From positions 930,001 through 994,000 of the forward strand of contig NW_027325964.1 in assembly GCF_048594095.1 (NCBI RefSeq): a stretch of 64,000 nucleotides of DNA. Reading direction: 5' to 3'. The stretch is from Paramormyrops kingsleyae (lineage: Eukaryota; Chordata; Actinopteri; Osteoglossiformes; Mormyridae). The number at the start of each line of letters is the position of its first letter. Positions within the stretch are counted from its first letter, which is position 1. Positions 12,401-26,200 of the stretch are shown here, one piece after another. The position numbers were made by a program, and so were the translations under genes. Under the pieces are notes generated by a model, which saw only the letters and a program-made list of their open reading frames with translations, searched no databases and was not told the DNA's origin.

Positions 12401-13824
12401 GGGAAGCGCAGGTTTCATGAAAACAACTCAGAATGTCAAGTTATAATGAAATCTTCATTTTGTGTTAGTTTGTCATGATTTCTTCACGAAAACACGTTTT
12501 CCTATAATGGTAGGTTGAACTCTTATAGGGGAAGCGCAGGTTTCATGAAAACAACTCAGAATGTCAAGTTATAATGAAATCTTCATTTTGTGTTAGTTTG
12601 TCATGATTTCTTCACGAAAACACGTTTTCCTATAATGGTAGGTTGAACTCTTGTAGGGGAAGCGCAGGTTTCATGAAAACAACTCAGAATGTCAAGTTAT
12701 AATGAAATCTTCATTTTGTGTTAGTTTGTCATGATTTCTTCACGAAAACACGTTTTTCTATAATGGGAGGTTGAACTCTTATAGGGGAAGCGCAGGTTTC
12801 ATGAAAACAACTCAGAATGTCAAGTTATAATGAAATCTTCATTTTGTGTTAGTTTGTCATGATTTCTTCACGAAAACACGTTTTCCTATAATGGTAGGTC
12901 GAACTCTTGTAGGGGAAGCGCAGGTTTCATGAAAACAACTCAGAATGTCAAGTTATAATGAAATCTTCATTTTGTGTTAGTTTGTCATGATTTCTTCACG
13001 AAAACACGTTTTCCTATAATGGTAGGTTGAACTCTTATAGGGGAAGCGCAGGTTTCATGAAAACAACTCAGAATGTCAAGTTATAATGAAATCTTCATTT
13101 TGTGTTAGTTTGTCATGATTTCTTCACGAAAACACGTTTTCCTATAATGGTAGGTCGAACTCTTGTAGGGGAAGCGCAGGTTTCATGAAAACAACTCAGA
13201 ATGTCAAGTTATAATGAAATCTTCATTTTGTGTTAGTTTGTCATGATTTCTTCACGAAAACACGTTTTCCTATAATGGTAGGTCGAACTCTTGTAGGGGA
13301 AGCGCAGGTTTCATGAAAACAACTCAGAATGTCAAGTTATAATGAAATCTTCATTTTGTGTTAGTTTGTCATGATTTCTTCACGAAAACACGTTTTCCTA
13401 TAATGTTAGGTCGAACTCTTGTAGGGGAAGCGCAGGTTTCATGAAAACAACTCAGAATGTCAAGTTATAATGAAATCTTCATTTTGTGTTAGTTTGTCAT
13501 GATTTCTTCACGAAAACACGTTTTCCTATAATGGTAGGTTGAACTCTTGTAGGGGAAGCGCAGGTTTCATGAAAACAACTCAGAATGTCAAGTTATAATG
13601 AAATCTTCATTTTGTGTTAGTTTGTCATGATTTCTTCACGAAAACACGTTTTCCTATAATGGTAGGTTGAACTCTTGTAGGGGAAGCGCAGGTTTCATGA
13701 AAACAACTCAGAATGTCAAGTTATAATGAAATCTTCATTTTGTGTTAGTTTGTCATGATTTCTTCACGAAAACACGTTTTCCTATAATGGTTGGTTGAAC
13801 TCTTGTAGGGGAAGCGCAGGTTTC
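9473..13824 (+). repeat. HOR-like block A2, monomers m75-m108
   Basis: Type order is 1-2-3-2-4-5-3-6-7-4-2-3-5-4-7-8-1-9-1-4-1-2-3-2-3-10-4-2-4-4-8-3-3-11. Compared with block A1, the type 3 between 5 and 4 (m14) is missing and a type 2 (m96) is added, so the overall offset returns to 74. Private changes absent from A1 include C128T at the end of m79, G72A in m80 and C69T in m97. Confidence 0.85.
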
Positions 13825-15360
13825 ATGAAAACAACTCAGAATGTCAAGTTGTAATGAAATCTTCATTTTGTGTTAGTTTGTCATGATTTCTTCACGAAAA
13901 CACGTTTTCCTATAATGGTAGGTTGAACTCTTATAGGGGAAGCGCAGGTTTCATGAAAACAACTCAGAATGTCAAGTTATAATGAAATCTTCATTTTGTG
14001 TTAGTTTGTCATGATTTCTTCACGAAAACACGTTTTCCTATAATGGTAGGTTGAACTCTTGTAGGGGAAGCGCAGGTTTCATGAAAACAACTCAGAATGT
14101 GAAGTTATAATGAAATCTTCATTTTGTGTTAGTTTGTCATGATTTCTTCACGAAAACACGTTTTTCTATAATGGTAGGTTGAACTCTTATAGGGGAAGCG
14201 CAGGTTTCATGAAAACAACTCAGAATGTCAAGTTATAATGAAATCTTCATTTTGTGTTAGTTTGTCATGATTTCTTCACGAAAACACGTTTTCCTATAAT
14301 GGTAGGTTGAACTCTTATAGGGGAAGCGCAGGTTTCATGAAAACAACTCAGAATGTCAAGTTATAATGAAATCTTCATTTTGTGTTAGTTTGTCATGATT
14401 TCTTCACGAAAACACGTTTTCCTATAATGGTAGGTTGAACTCTTGTAGGGGAAGCGCAGGTTTCATGAAAACAACTCAGAATGTCAAGTTATAATGAAAT
14501 CTTCATTTTGTGTTAGTTTGTCATGATTTCTTCACGAAAACACGTTTTTCTATAATGGTAGGTCGAACTCTTATAGTGGAAGCGCAGGTTTCATGAAAAC
14601 AACTCAGAATGTCAAGTTATAATGAAATCTTCATTTTGTGTTAGTTTGTCATGATTTCTTCACGAAAACACGTTTTTCTATAATGGTAGGTCGAACTCTT
14701 ATAGTGGAAGCGCAGGTTTCATGAAAACAACTCAGAATGTCAAGTTATAATGAAATCTTCATTTTGTGTTAGTTTGTCATGATTACTTCACGAAAACACG
14801 TTTTCCTATAATGGTAGGTCGAACTCTTGTAGGGGAAGCGCAGGTTTCATGAAAACAACTCAGAATGTCAAGTTATAATGAAATCTTCATTTTGTGTTAG
14901 TTTGTCATGATTTCTTCACGAAAACACGTTTTTCTATAATGGTAGGTCGAACTCTTATAGTGGAAGCGCAGGTTTCATGAAAACAACTCAGAATGTCAAG
15001 TTATAATGAAATCTTCATTTTGTGTTAGTTTGTCATGATTTCTTCACGAAAACACGTTTTTCTATAATGGTAGATCGAACTCTTATAGTGGAAGCGCAGG
15101 TTTCATGAAAACAACTCAGAATGTCAAGTTATAATGAAATCTTCATTTTGTGTTAGTTTGTCATGATTTCTTCACGAAAACACGTTTTCCTATAATGGTA
15201 GGTTGAACTCTTGTAGGGGAAGCGCAGGTTTCATGAAAACAACTCAGAATGTGAAGTTATAATGAAATCTTCATTTTGTGTTAGTTTGTCATGATTTCTT
15301 CACGAAAACACGTTTTCCTATAATGGTAGGTCGAACTCTTGTAGGGGAAGCGCAGGTTTC
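13825..15360 (+). repeat. Monomers m109-m120, rich in type 5
   Basis: Type order is 2-3-1-2-3-5-5-4-5-5-3-4. The first five continue the copy of m44-m48. The following 5-5-4-5-5 run is the densest cluster of T113 monomers in the window. m116 has T64A (GATTACTTC), m118 has G98A (TAGATCG) and m120 has C21G. Confidence 0.8.
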
Positions 15361-17024
15361 ATGAAAACAACTCAGAATGTCAAGTTATAATGAAATCTTC
15401 ATTTTGTGTTAGTTTGTCATGATTTCTTCACGAAAACACGTTTTCCTATAATGGTTGGTTGAACTTTTGTAGGGGAAGCGCAGGTTTCATGAAAACAACT
15501 CAGAATGTCAAGTTATAATGAAATCTTCATTTTGTGTTAGTTTGTCATGATTTCTTCACGAAAACACGTTTTTCTATAATGGTAGGTTGAACTCTTATAA
15601 GGGAAGCGCAGGTTTCATGAAAACAACTCAGAATGTCAAGTTATAATGAAATCTTCATTTTGTGTTAGTTTGTCATGATTTCTTCACGAAAACACATTTT
15701 CCTATAATGGTAGGTTGAACTCTTGTAGGGGAAGCGCAGGTTTCATGAAAACAACTCAGAATGTCAAGTTATAATGAAATCTTCATTTTGTGTTAGTTTG
15801 TCATGATTTCTTCACGAAAACACGTTTTTCTATAATGGTAGGTTGAACTCTTATAGGGGAAGCGCAGGTTTCATGAAAACAACTCAGAATGTCAAGTTAT
15901 AATGAAATCTTCATTTTGTGTTAGTTTGTCATGATTTCTTCACGAAAACACGTTTTCCTATAATGGTAGGTTGAACTCTTATAGGGGAAGCGCAGGTTTC
16001 ATGAAAACAACTCAGAATGTCAAGTTATAATGAAATCTTCATTTTGTGTTAGTTTGTCATGATTTCTTCACGAAAACACGTTTTCCTATAATGGTAGGTT
16101 GAACTCTTGTAGGGGAAGCGCAGGTTTCATGAAAACAACTCAGAATGTCAAGTTATAATGAAATCTTCATTTTGTGTTAGTTTGTCATGATTTCTTCACG
16201 AAAACACGTTTTCCTATAATGTTAGGTCGAACTCTTGTAGGGGAAGCGCAGGTTTCATGAAAACAACTCAGAATGTCAAGTTATAATGAAATCTTCATTT
16301 TGTGTTAGTTTGTCATGATTTCTTCACGAAAACACGTTTTTCTATAATGGTAGGTCGAACTCTTATAGTGGAAGCGCAGGTTTCATGAAAACAACTCAGA
16401 ATGTCAAGTTATAATGAAATCTTCATTTTGTGTTAGTTTGTCATGATTTCTTCACGAAAACACGTTTTCCTATAATGGTAGGTTGAACTCTTGTAGGGGA
16501 AGCGCAGGTTTCATGAAAACAACTCAGAATGTCAAGTTATAATGAAATCTTCATTTTGTGTTAGTTTGTCATGATTTCTTCACGAAAACACGTTTTCCTA
16601 TAATGGTACGTCGAACTCTTGTAGGGGAAGCGCAGGTTTCATGAAAACAACTCAGAATGTCAAGTTATAATGAAATCTTCATTTTGTGTTAGTTTGTCAT
16701 GATTTCTTCACGAAAACACGTTTTCCTATAATGGTAGGTCGAACTCTTATAGGGGAAGCGCAGGTTTCATGAAAACAACTCAGAATGTCAAGTTATAATG
16801 AAATCTTCATTTTGTGTTAGTTTGTCATGATTTCTTCACGAAAACACGTTTTCCTATAATGTTAGGTCGAACTCTTGTAGGGGAAGCGCAGGTTTCATGA
16901 AAACAACTCAGAATGTCAAGTTATAATGAAATCTTCATTTTGTGTTAGTTTGTCATGATTTCTTCACGAAAACACGTTTTTCTATAATGGTAGGTTGAAC
17001 TCTTATAGGGGAAGCGCAGGTTTC

Positions 17025-17151
17025 ATGAAAACAACTCAGAATGTCAAGTTATAATGAAATCTTCATTTTGTGTTAGTTTGTCATGATTTCTTCACGAAAA
17101 CACGTTTTCTATAATGGTAGGTTGAACTCTTATAAGGGAAGCGCAGGTTTC
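17025..17151 (+). repeat. 127-bp monomer m134, one-base deletion
   Basis: A type 9 monomer in which the T5-C tract near sites 81-86 is one base short (CGTTTTCTATAA). It shifts the array register by -1. Homopolymer shortening by replication slippage or by base-calling error are both possible. Confidence 0.85.
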
Positions 17152-17279
17152 ATGAAAACAACTCAGAATGTCAAGTTATAATGAAATCTTCATTTTGTGT
17201 TAGTTTGTCATGATTTCTTCACGAAAACACGTTTTTCTATAATGGTAGGTTGAACTCTTATAGGGGAAGCGCAGGTTTC

Positions 17280-17406
17280 ATGAAAACAACTCAGAATGTC
17301 AAGTTATAATGAAATCTTCATTTTGTGTTAGTTTGTCATGATTTCTTCACGAAAACACGTTTTCTATAATGGTAGGTTGAACTCTTATAGGGGAAGCGCA
17401 GGTTTC
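17280..17406 (+). repeat. 127-bp monomer m136, one-base deletion
   Basis: A type 1 monomer with the same one-base shortening of the T tract as m134, two monomers upstream. The register becomes -2. The equivalent monomers in the later copies are full length. Confidence 0.85.
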
Positions 17407-18686
17407 ATGAAAACAACTCAGAATGTCAAGTTATAATGAAATCTTCATTTTGTGTTAGTTTGTCATGATTTCTTCACGAAAACACGTTTTTCTATAATGG
17501 TAGGTTGAACTCTTATAAGGGAAGCGCAGGTTTCATGAAAACAACTCAGAATGTCTAGTTATAATGAAATCTTCATTTTGTGTTAGTTTGTCATGATTTC
17601 TTCACGAAAACACGTTTTTCTATAATGGGAGGTTGAACTCTTATAGGGGAAGCGCAGGTTTCATGAAAACAACTCAGAATGTCAAGTTATAATGAAATCT
17701 TCATTTTGTGTTAGTTTGTCATGATTTCTTCACGAAAACACGTTTTCCTATAATGGTAGGTTGAACTCTTATAGGGGAAGCGCAGGTTTCATGAAAACAA
17801 CTCAGAATGTCAAGTTATAATGAAATCTTCATTTTGTGTTAGTTTGTCATGATTTCTTCACGAAAACACGTTTTCCTATAATGGTAGGTTGAACTCTTGT
17901 AGGGGAAGCGCAGGTTTCATGAAAACAACTCAGAATGTCAAGTTATAATGAAATCTTCATTTTGTGTTAGTTTGTCATGATTTCTTCACGAAAACACGTT
18001 TTCCTATAATGTTAGGTCGAACTCTTGTAGGGGAAGCGCAGGTTTCATGAAAACAACTCAGAATGTCAAGTTATAATGAAATCTTCATTTTGTGTTAGTT
18101 TGTCATGATTTCTTCACGAAAACACGTTTTTCTATAATGGTAGGTTGAACTCTTATAGGGGAAGCGCAGGTATCATGAAAACAACTCAGAATGTCAAGTT
18201 ATAATGAAATCTTCATTTTGTGTTAGTTTGTCATGATTTCTTCACGAAAACACGTTTTTCTATAATGGTAGGTTGAACTCTTATAAGGGAAGCGCAGGTT
18301 TCATGAAAACAACTCAGAATGTCAAGTTATAATGAAATCTTCATTTTGTGTTAGTTTGTCATGATTTCTTCACGAAAACACGTTTTTCTATAATGGTAGG
18401 TTGAACTCTTGTAGGGGAAGCGCAGGTTTCATGAAAACAACTCAGAATGTCAAGTTATAATGAAATCTTCATTTTGTGTTAGTTTGTCATGATTTCTTCA
18501 CGAAAACACGTTTTCCTATAATGGTAGGTCGAACTCTTGTAGGGGAAGCGCAGGTTTCATGAAAACAACTCAGAATGTCAAGTTATAATGAAATCTTCAT
18601 TTTGTGTTAGTTTGTCATGATTTCTTCACGAAAACACGTTTTCCTATAATGGTTGGTTGAACTTTTGTAGGGGAAGCGCAGGTTTC

Positions 18687-18813
18687 ATGAAAACAACTCA
18701 GAATGTCAAGTTATAATGAAATCTTCATTTTGTGTTAGTTTGTCATGATTTCTTCACGAAAACACGTTTTCTATAATGGTAGGTTGAACTCTTATAAGGG
18801 AAGCGCAGGTTTC
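18687..18813 (+). repeat. 127-bp monomer m147, one-base deletion
   Basis: A type 9 monomer with the T tract shortened by one base. Its counterparts m183 and m243 in the duplicated blocks have the full tract. It is immediately followed by the only monomer with an insertion. Confidence 0.85.
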
Positions 18814-18942
18814 ATGAAAACAACTCAGAATGTCAAGTTATAATGAAATCTTCATTTTGTGTTAGTTTGTCATGATTTCTTCACGAAAACACAGTTTTCC
18901 TATAATGGTAGGTTGAACTCTTGTAGGGGAAGCGCAGGTTTC
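18814..18942 (+). repeat. 129-bp monomer m148, one-base insertion
   Basis: A type 3 monomer reading CACAGTTTTCC. Its counterparts m74, m123, m184 and m244 read CACATTTTCC (G80A). m148 thus has the A of that variant plus the ancestral G, a +1 change that offsets the -1 of m147. Confidence 0.85.
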
Positions 18943-21900
18943 ATGAAAACAACTCAGAATGTCAAGTTATAATGAAATCTTCATTTTGTGTTAGTTTGTC
19001 ATGATTTCTTCACGAAAACACGTTTTTCTATAATGGTAGGTTGAACTCTTATAGGGGAAGCGCAGGTTTCATGAAAACAACTCAGAATGTCAAGTTATAA
19101 TGAAATCTTCATTTTGTGTTAGTTTGTCATGATTTCTTCACGAAAACACGTTTTCCTATAATGGTAGGTTGAACTCTTATAGGGGAAGCGCAGGTTTCAT
19201 GAAAACAACTCAGAATGTCAAGTTATAATGAAATCTTCATTTTGTGTTAGTTTGTCATGATTTCTTCACGAAAACACGTTTTCCTATAATGGTAGGTTGA
19301 ACTCTTGTAGGGGAAGCGCAGGTTTCATGAAAACAACTCAGAATGTCAAGTTATAATGAAATCTTCATTTTGTGTTAGTTTGTCATGATTTCTTCACGAA
19401 AACACGTTTTCCTATAATGGTAGGTTGAACTCTTGTAGGGGAAGCGCAGGTTTCATGAAAACAACTCAGAATGTCAAGTTATAATGAAATCTTCATTTTG
19501 TGTTAGTTTGTCATGATTTCTTCACGAAAACACGTTTTCCTATAATGGTAGGTTGAACTCTTATAGGGGAAGCGCAGGTTTCATGAAAACAACTCAGAAT
19601 GTCAAGTTATAATGAAATCTTCATTTTGTGTTAGTTTGTCATGATTTCTTCACGAAAACACGTTTTCCTATAATGGTAGGTTGAACTCTTGTAGGGGAAG
19701 CGCAGGTTTCATGAAAACAACTCAGAATGTCAAGTTATAATGAAATCTTCATTTTGTGTTAGTTTGTCATGATTTCTTCACGAAAACACGTTTTTCTATA
19801 ATGGTAGGTCGAACTCTTATAGTGGAAGCGCAGGTTTCATGAAAACAACTCAGAATGTCAAGTTATAATGAAATCTTCATTTTGTGTTAGTTTGTCATGA
19901 TTTCTTCACGAAAACACGTTTTCCTATAATGGTAGGTCGAACTCTTGTAGGGGAAGCGCAGGTTTCATGAAAACAACTCAGAATGTCAAGTTATAATGAA
20001 ATCTTCATTTTGTGTTAGTTTGTCATGATTTCTTCACGAAAACACGTTTTCCTATAATGGTACGTCGAACTCTTGTAGGGGAAGCGCAGGTTTCATGAAA
20101 ACAACTCAGAATGTCAAGTTATAATGAAATCTTCATTTTGTGTTAGTTTGTCATGATTTCTTCACGAAAACACGTTTTCCTATAATGGTAGGTCGAACTC
20201 TTATAGGGGAAGCGCAGGTTTCATGAAAACAACTCAGAATGTCAAGTTATAATGAAATCTTCATTTTGTGTTAGTTTGTCATGATTTCTTCACGAAAACA
20301 CGTTTTCCTATAATGTTAGGTCGAACTCTTGTAGGGGAAGCGCAGGTTTCATGAAAACAACTCAGAATGTCAAGTTATAATGAAATCTTCATTTTGTGTT
20401 AGTTTGTCATGATTTCTTCACGAAAACACGTTTTTCTATAATGGTAGGTTGAACTCTTATAGGGGAAGCGCAGGTTTCATGAAAACAACTCAGAATGTCA
20501 AGTTATAATGAAATCTTCATTTTGTGTTAGTTTGTCATGATTTCTTCACGAAAACACGTTTTTCTATAATGGTAGGTTGAACTCTTATAAGGGAAGCGCA
20601 GGTTTCATGAAAACAACTCAGAATGTCAAGTTATAATGAAATCTTCATTTTGTGTTAGTTTGTCATGATTTCTTCACGAAAACACGTTTTTCTATAATGG
20701 TAGGTTGAACTCTTATAGGGGAAGCGCAGGTTTCATGAAAACAACTCAGAATGTCAAGTTATAATGAAATCTTCATTTTGTGTTAGTTTGTCATGATTTC
20801 TTCACGAAAACACGTTTTTCTATAATGGTAGGTTGAACTCTTATAGGGGAAGCGCAGGTTTCATGAAAACAACTCAGAATGTCAAGTTATAATGAAATCT
20901 TCATTTTGTGTTAGTTTGTCATGATTTCTTCACGAAAACACGTTTTTCTATAATGGTAGGTTGAACTCTTATAAGGGAAGAGCAGGTTTCATGAGAACAA
21001 CTCAGAATGTCTAGTTATAATGAAATCTTCATTTTGTGTTAGTTTGTCATGATTTCTTCACGAAAACACGTTTTTCTATAATGGGAGGTTGAACTCTTAT
21101 AGGGGAAGCGCAGGTTTCATGAAAACAACTCAGAATGTCAAGTTATAATGAAATCTTCATTTTGTGTTAGTTTGTCATGATTTCTTCACGAAAACACGTT
21201 TTCCTATAATGGTAGGTTGAACTCTTATAGGGGAAGCGCAGGTTTCATGAAAACAACTCAGAATGTCAAGTTATAATGAAATCTTCATTTTGTGTTAGTT
21301 TGTCATGATTTCTTCACGAAAACACGTTTTCCTATAATGGTAGGTTGAACTCTTGTAGGGGAAGCGCAGGTTTCATGAAAACAACTCAGAATGTCAAGTT
21401 ATAATGAAATCTTCATTTTGTGTTAGTTTGTCATGATTTCTTCACGAAAACACGTTTTCCTATAATGGTAGGTTGAACTCTTGTAGGGGAAGCGCAGGTT
21501 TCATGAAAACAACTCAGAATGTCAAGTTATAATGAAATCTTCATTTTGTGTTAGTTTGTCATGATTTCTTCACGAAAACACGTTTTCCTATAATGGTAGG
21601 TTGAACTCTTGTAGGGGAAGCGCAGGTTTCATGAAAACAACTCAGAATGTCAAGTTATAATGAAATCTTCATTTTGTGTTAGTTTGTCATGATTTCTTCA
21701 CGAAAACACGTTTTCCTATAATGGTAGGTTGAACTCTTGTAGGGGAAGCGCAGGTTTCATGAAAACAACTCAGAATGTCAAGTTATAATGAAATCTTCAT
21801 TTTGTGTTAGTTTGTCATGATTTCTTCACGAAAACATGTTTTTCTATAATGGTAGGTTCAACTCTTATAGGGGAAGCGCAGGTTTCATGAAAACAACTCA

Positions 21901-23294
21901 GAATGTCAAGTTATAATGAAATCTTCATTTTGTGTTAGTTTGTCATGATTTCTTCACGAAAACACGTTTTTCTATAATGGTAGGTTGAACTCTTATAGGG
22001 GAAGCGCAGGTTCCATGAAAACAACTCAGAATGTCAAGTTATAATGAAATCTTCATTTTGTGTTAGTTTGTCATGATTTCTTCACGAAAACACGTTTTTC
22101 TATAATGGGAGGTTGAACTCTTATAGGGGAAGCGCAGGTTTCATGAAAACAACTCAGAATGTCAAGTTATAATGAAATCTTCATTTTGTGTTAGTTTGTC
22201 ATGATTTCTTCACGAAAACACGTTTTCCTATAATGGTAGGTCGAACTCTTGTAGGGGAAGCGCAGGTTTCATGAAAACAACTCAGAATGTCAAGTTATAA
22301 TGAAATCTTCATTTTGTGTTAGTTTGTCATGATTTCTTCACGAAAACACGTTTTCCTATAATGTTAGGTCGAACTCTTGTAGGGGAAGCGCAGGTTTCAT
22401 GAAAACAACTCAGAATGTCAAGTTATAATGAAATCTTCATTTTGTGTTAGTTTGTCATGATTTCTTCACGAAAACACGTTTTCCTATAATGTTAGGTCGA
22501 ACTCTTGTAGGGGAAGCGCAGGTTTCATGAAAACAACTCAGAATGTCAAGTTATAATGAAATCTTCATTTTGTGTTAGTTTGTCATGATTTCTTCACGAA
22601 AACACGTTTTCCTATAATGGTAGGTTGAACTCTTGTAGGGGAAGCGCAGGTTTCATGAAAACAACTCAGAATGTCAAGTTATAATGAAATCTTCATTTTG
22701 TGTTAGTTTGTCATGATTTCTTCACGAAAACACGTTTTCCTATAATGGTAGGTTGAACTCTTGTAGGGGAAGCGCAGGTTTCATGAAAACAACTCAGAAT
22801 GTCAAGTTATAATGAAATCTTCATTTTGTGTTAGTTTGTCATGATTTCTTCACGAAAACACGTTTTTCTATAATGGTAGGTTGAACTCTTATAGGGGAAG
22901 CGCAGGTTTCATGAAAACAACTCAGAATGTCAAGTTATAATGAAATCTTCATTTTGTGTTAGTTTGTCATGATTTCTTCACGAAAACACGTTTTCCTATA
23001 ATGGTAGGTTGAACTCTTATAGGGGAAGCGCAGGTTTCATGAAAACAACTCAGAATGTCAAGTTATAATGAAATCTTCATTTTGTGTTAGTTTGTCATGA
23101 TTTCTTCACGAAAACACGTTTTCCTATAATGGTAGGTTGAACTCTTGTAGGGGAAGCGCAGGTTTCATGAAAACAACTCAGAATGTCAAGTTATAATGAA
23201 ATCTTCATTTTGTGTTAGTTTGTCATGATTTCTTCACGAAAACACGTTTTTCTATAATGGTAGGTCGAACTCTTATAGTGGAAGCGCAGGTTTC

Positions 23295-26200
23295 ATGAAA
23301 ACAACTCAGAATGTCAAGTTATAATGAAATCTTCATTTTGTGTTAGTTTGTCATGATTTCTTCACGAAAACACGTTTTTCTATAATGGTAGGTTGAACTC
23401 TTATAAGGGAAGCGCAGGTTTCATGAAAACAACTCAGAATGTCAAGTTATAATGAAATCTTCATTTTGTGTTAGTTTGTCATGATTTCTTCACGAAAACA
23501 CATTTTCCTATAATGGTAGGTTGAACTCTTGTAGGGGAAGCGCAGGTTTCATGAAAACAACTCAGAATGTCAAGTTATAATGAAATCTTCATTTTGTGTT
23601 AGTTTGTCATGATTTCTTCACGAAAACACGTTTTTCTATAATGGTAGGTTGAACTCTTATAGGGGAAGCGCAGGTTTCATGAAAACAACTCAGAATGTCA
23701 AGTTATAATGAAATCTTCATTTTGTGTTAGTTTGTCATGATTTCTTCACGAAAACACGTTTTCCTATAATGGTAGGTTGAACTCTTATAGGGGAAGCGCA
23801 GGTTTCATGAAAACAACTCAGAATGTCAAGTTATAATGAAATCTTCATTTTGTGTTAGTTTGTCATGATTTCTTCACGAAAACACGTTTTCCTATAATGG
23901 TAGGTTGAACTCTTGTAGGGGAAGCGCAGGTTTCATGAAAACAACTCAGAATGTCAAGTTATAATGAAATCTTCATTTTGTGTTAGTTTGTCATGATTTC
24001 TTCACGAAAACACGTTTTCCTATAATGGTAGGTTGAACTCTTGTAGGGGAAGCGCAGGTTTCATGAAAACAACTCAGAATGTCAAGTTATAATGAAATCT
24101 TCATTTTGTGTTAGTTTGTCATGATTTCTTCACGAAAACACGTTTTCCTATAATGGTAGGTTGAACTCTTATAGGGGAAGCGCAGGTTTCATGAAAACAA
24201 CTCAGAATGTCAAGTTATAATGAAATCTTCATTTTGTGTTAGTTTGTCATGATTTCTTCACGAAAACACGTTTTCCTATAATGGTAGGTTGAACTCTTGT
24301 AGGGGAAGCGCAGGTTTCATGAAAACAACTCAGAATGTCAAGTTATAATGAAATCTTCATTTTGTGTTAGTTTGTCATGATTTCTTCACGAAAACACGTT
24401 TTTCTATAATGGTAGGTCGAACTCTTATAGTGGAAGCGCAGGTTTCATGAAAACAACTCAGAATGTCAAGTTATAATGAAATCTTCATTTTGTGTTAGTT
24501 TGTCATGATTTCTTCACGAAAACACGTTTTCCTATAATGGTAGGTTGAACTCTTGTAGGGGAAGCGCAGGTTTCATGAAAACAACTCAGAATGTCAAGTT
24601 ATAATGAAATCTTCATTTTGTGTTAGTTTGTCATGATTTCTTCACGAAAACACGTTTTCCTATAATGGTACGTCGAACTCTTGTAGGGGAAGCGCAGGTT
24701 TCATGAAAACAACTCAGAATGTCAAGTTATAATGAAATCTTCATTTTGTGTTAGTTTGTCATGATTTCTTCACGAAAACACGTTTTCCTATAATGGTAGG
24801 TCGAACTCTTATAGGGGAAGCGCAGGTTTCATGAAAACAACTCAGAATGTCAAGTTATAATGAAATCTTCATTTTGTGTTAGTTTGTCATGATTTCTTCA
24901 CGAAAACACGTTTTCCTATAATGTTAGGTCGAACTCTTGTAGGGGAAGCGCAGGTTTCATGAAAACAACTCAGAATGTCAAGTTATAATGAAATCTTCAT
25001 TTTGTGTTAGTTTGTCATGATTTCTTCACGAAAACACGTTTTTCTATAATGGTAGGTTGAACTCTTATAGGGGAAGCGCAGGTTTCATGAAAACAACTCA
25101 GAATGTCAAGTTATAATGAAATCTTCATTTTGTGTTAGTTTGTCATGATTTCTTCACGAAAACACGTTTTTCTATAATGGTAGGTTGAACTCTTATAAGG
25201 GAAGCGCAGGTTTCATGAAAACAACTCAGAATGTCAAGTTATAATGAAATCTTCATTTTGTGTTAGTTTGTCATGATTTCTTCACGAAAACACGTTTTTC
25301 TATAATGGTAGGTTGAACTCTTATAGGGGAAGCGCAGGTTTCATGAAAACAACTCAGAATGTCAAGTTATAATGAAATCTTCATTTTGTGTTAGTTTGTC
25401 ATGATTTCTTCACGAAAACACGTTTTTCTATAATGGTAGGTTGAACTCTTATAGGGGAAGCGCAGGTTTCATGAAAACAACTCAGAATGTCAAGTTATAA
25501 TGAAATCTTCATTTTGTGTTAGTTTGTCATGATTTCTTCACGAAAACACGTTTTTCTATAATGGTAGGTTGAACTCTTATAAGGGAAGCGCAGGTTTCAT
25601 GAAAACAACTCAGAATGTCTAGTTATAATGAAATCTTCATTTTGTGTTAGTTTGTCATGATTTCTTCACGAAAACACGTTTTTCTATAATGGGAGGTTGA
25701 ACTCTTATAGGGGAAGCGCAGGTTTCATGAAAACAACTCAGAATGTCAAGTTATAATGAAATCTTCATTTTGTGTTAGTTTGTCATGATTTCTTCACGAA
25801 AACACGTTTTCCTATAATGGTAGGTTGAACTCTTATAGGGGAAGCGCAGGTTTCATGAAAACAACTCAGAATGTCAAGTTATAATGAAATCTTCATTTTG
25901 TGTTAGTTTGTCATGATTTCTTCACGAAAACACGTTTTCCTATAATGGTAGGTTGAACTCTTGTAGGGGAAGCGCAGGTTTCATGAAAACAACTCAGAAT
26001 GTCAAGTTATAATGAAATCTTCATTTTGTGTTAGTTTGTCATGATTTCTTCACGAAAACACGTTTTCCTATAATGGTAGGTTGAACTCTTGTAGGGGAAG
26101 CGCAGGTTTCATGAAAACAACTCAGAATGTCAAGTTATAATGAAATCTTCATTTTGTGTTAGTTTGTCATGATTTCTTCACGAAAACACGTTTTCCTATA

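Larger units (their letters stand above)
15361..18686 (+). repeat. HOR-like block B, monomers m121-m146
   Basis: Type order is 11-9-3-1-2-3-8-5-3-6-7-8-1-9-1-1-9-10-2-3-8-1-9-13-4-11. Both type-11 ends carry the private AACTTTT change (C106T). m123 carries G80A. The part from 5 to 10-2-3 is repeated 27 monomers downstream in m155-m167. The A22T marker (GTCTAG) is at 17555 and again at 21011, 3456 bp apart. The tail 10-2-3-8-1-9-13-4-11-9-3 (m138-m148) recurs as m234-m244, with a type 1 in place of the 13. It shares the rare GGTATC ending at 18171 and 30459 (offset 96 monomers, 12288 bp). Confidence 0.85.
18687..23294 (+). repeat. 36-monomer HOR-like block C1, m147-m182
   Basis: Type order is 9-3-1-2-3-3-2-3-5-4-6-7-8-1-9-1-1-9-10-2-3-3-3-3-1-1-10-4-8-8-3-3-1-2-3-5. 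It is exactly 4608 bp because its -1 and +1 monomers cancel. Diagnostic private changes are C79T plus G101C in m171 (AACATG at about 21833, GGTTCAAC), a GGTTCC ending in m172 and A22T in m165. m164-165 also carry GAAGAGC and ATGAGAAC, not seen in the other copies. Confidence 0.9.
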
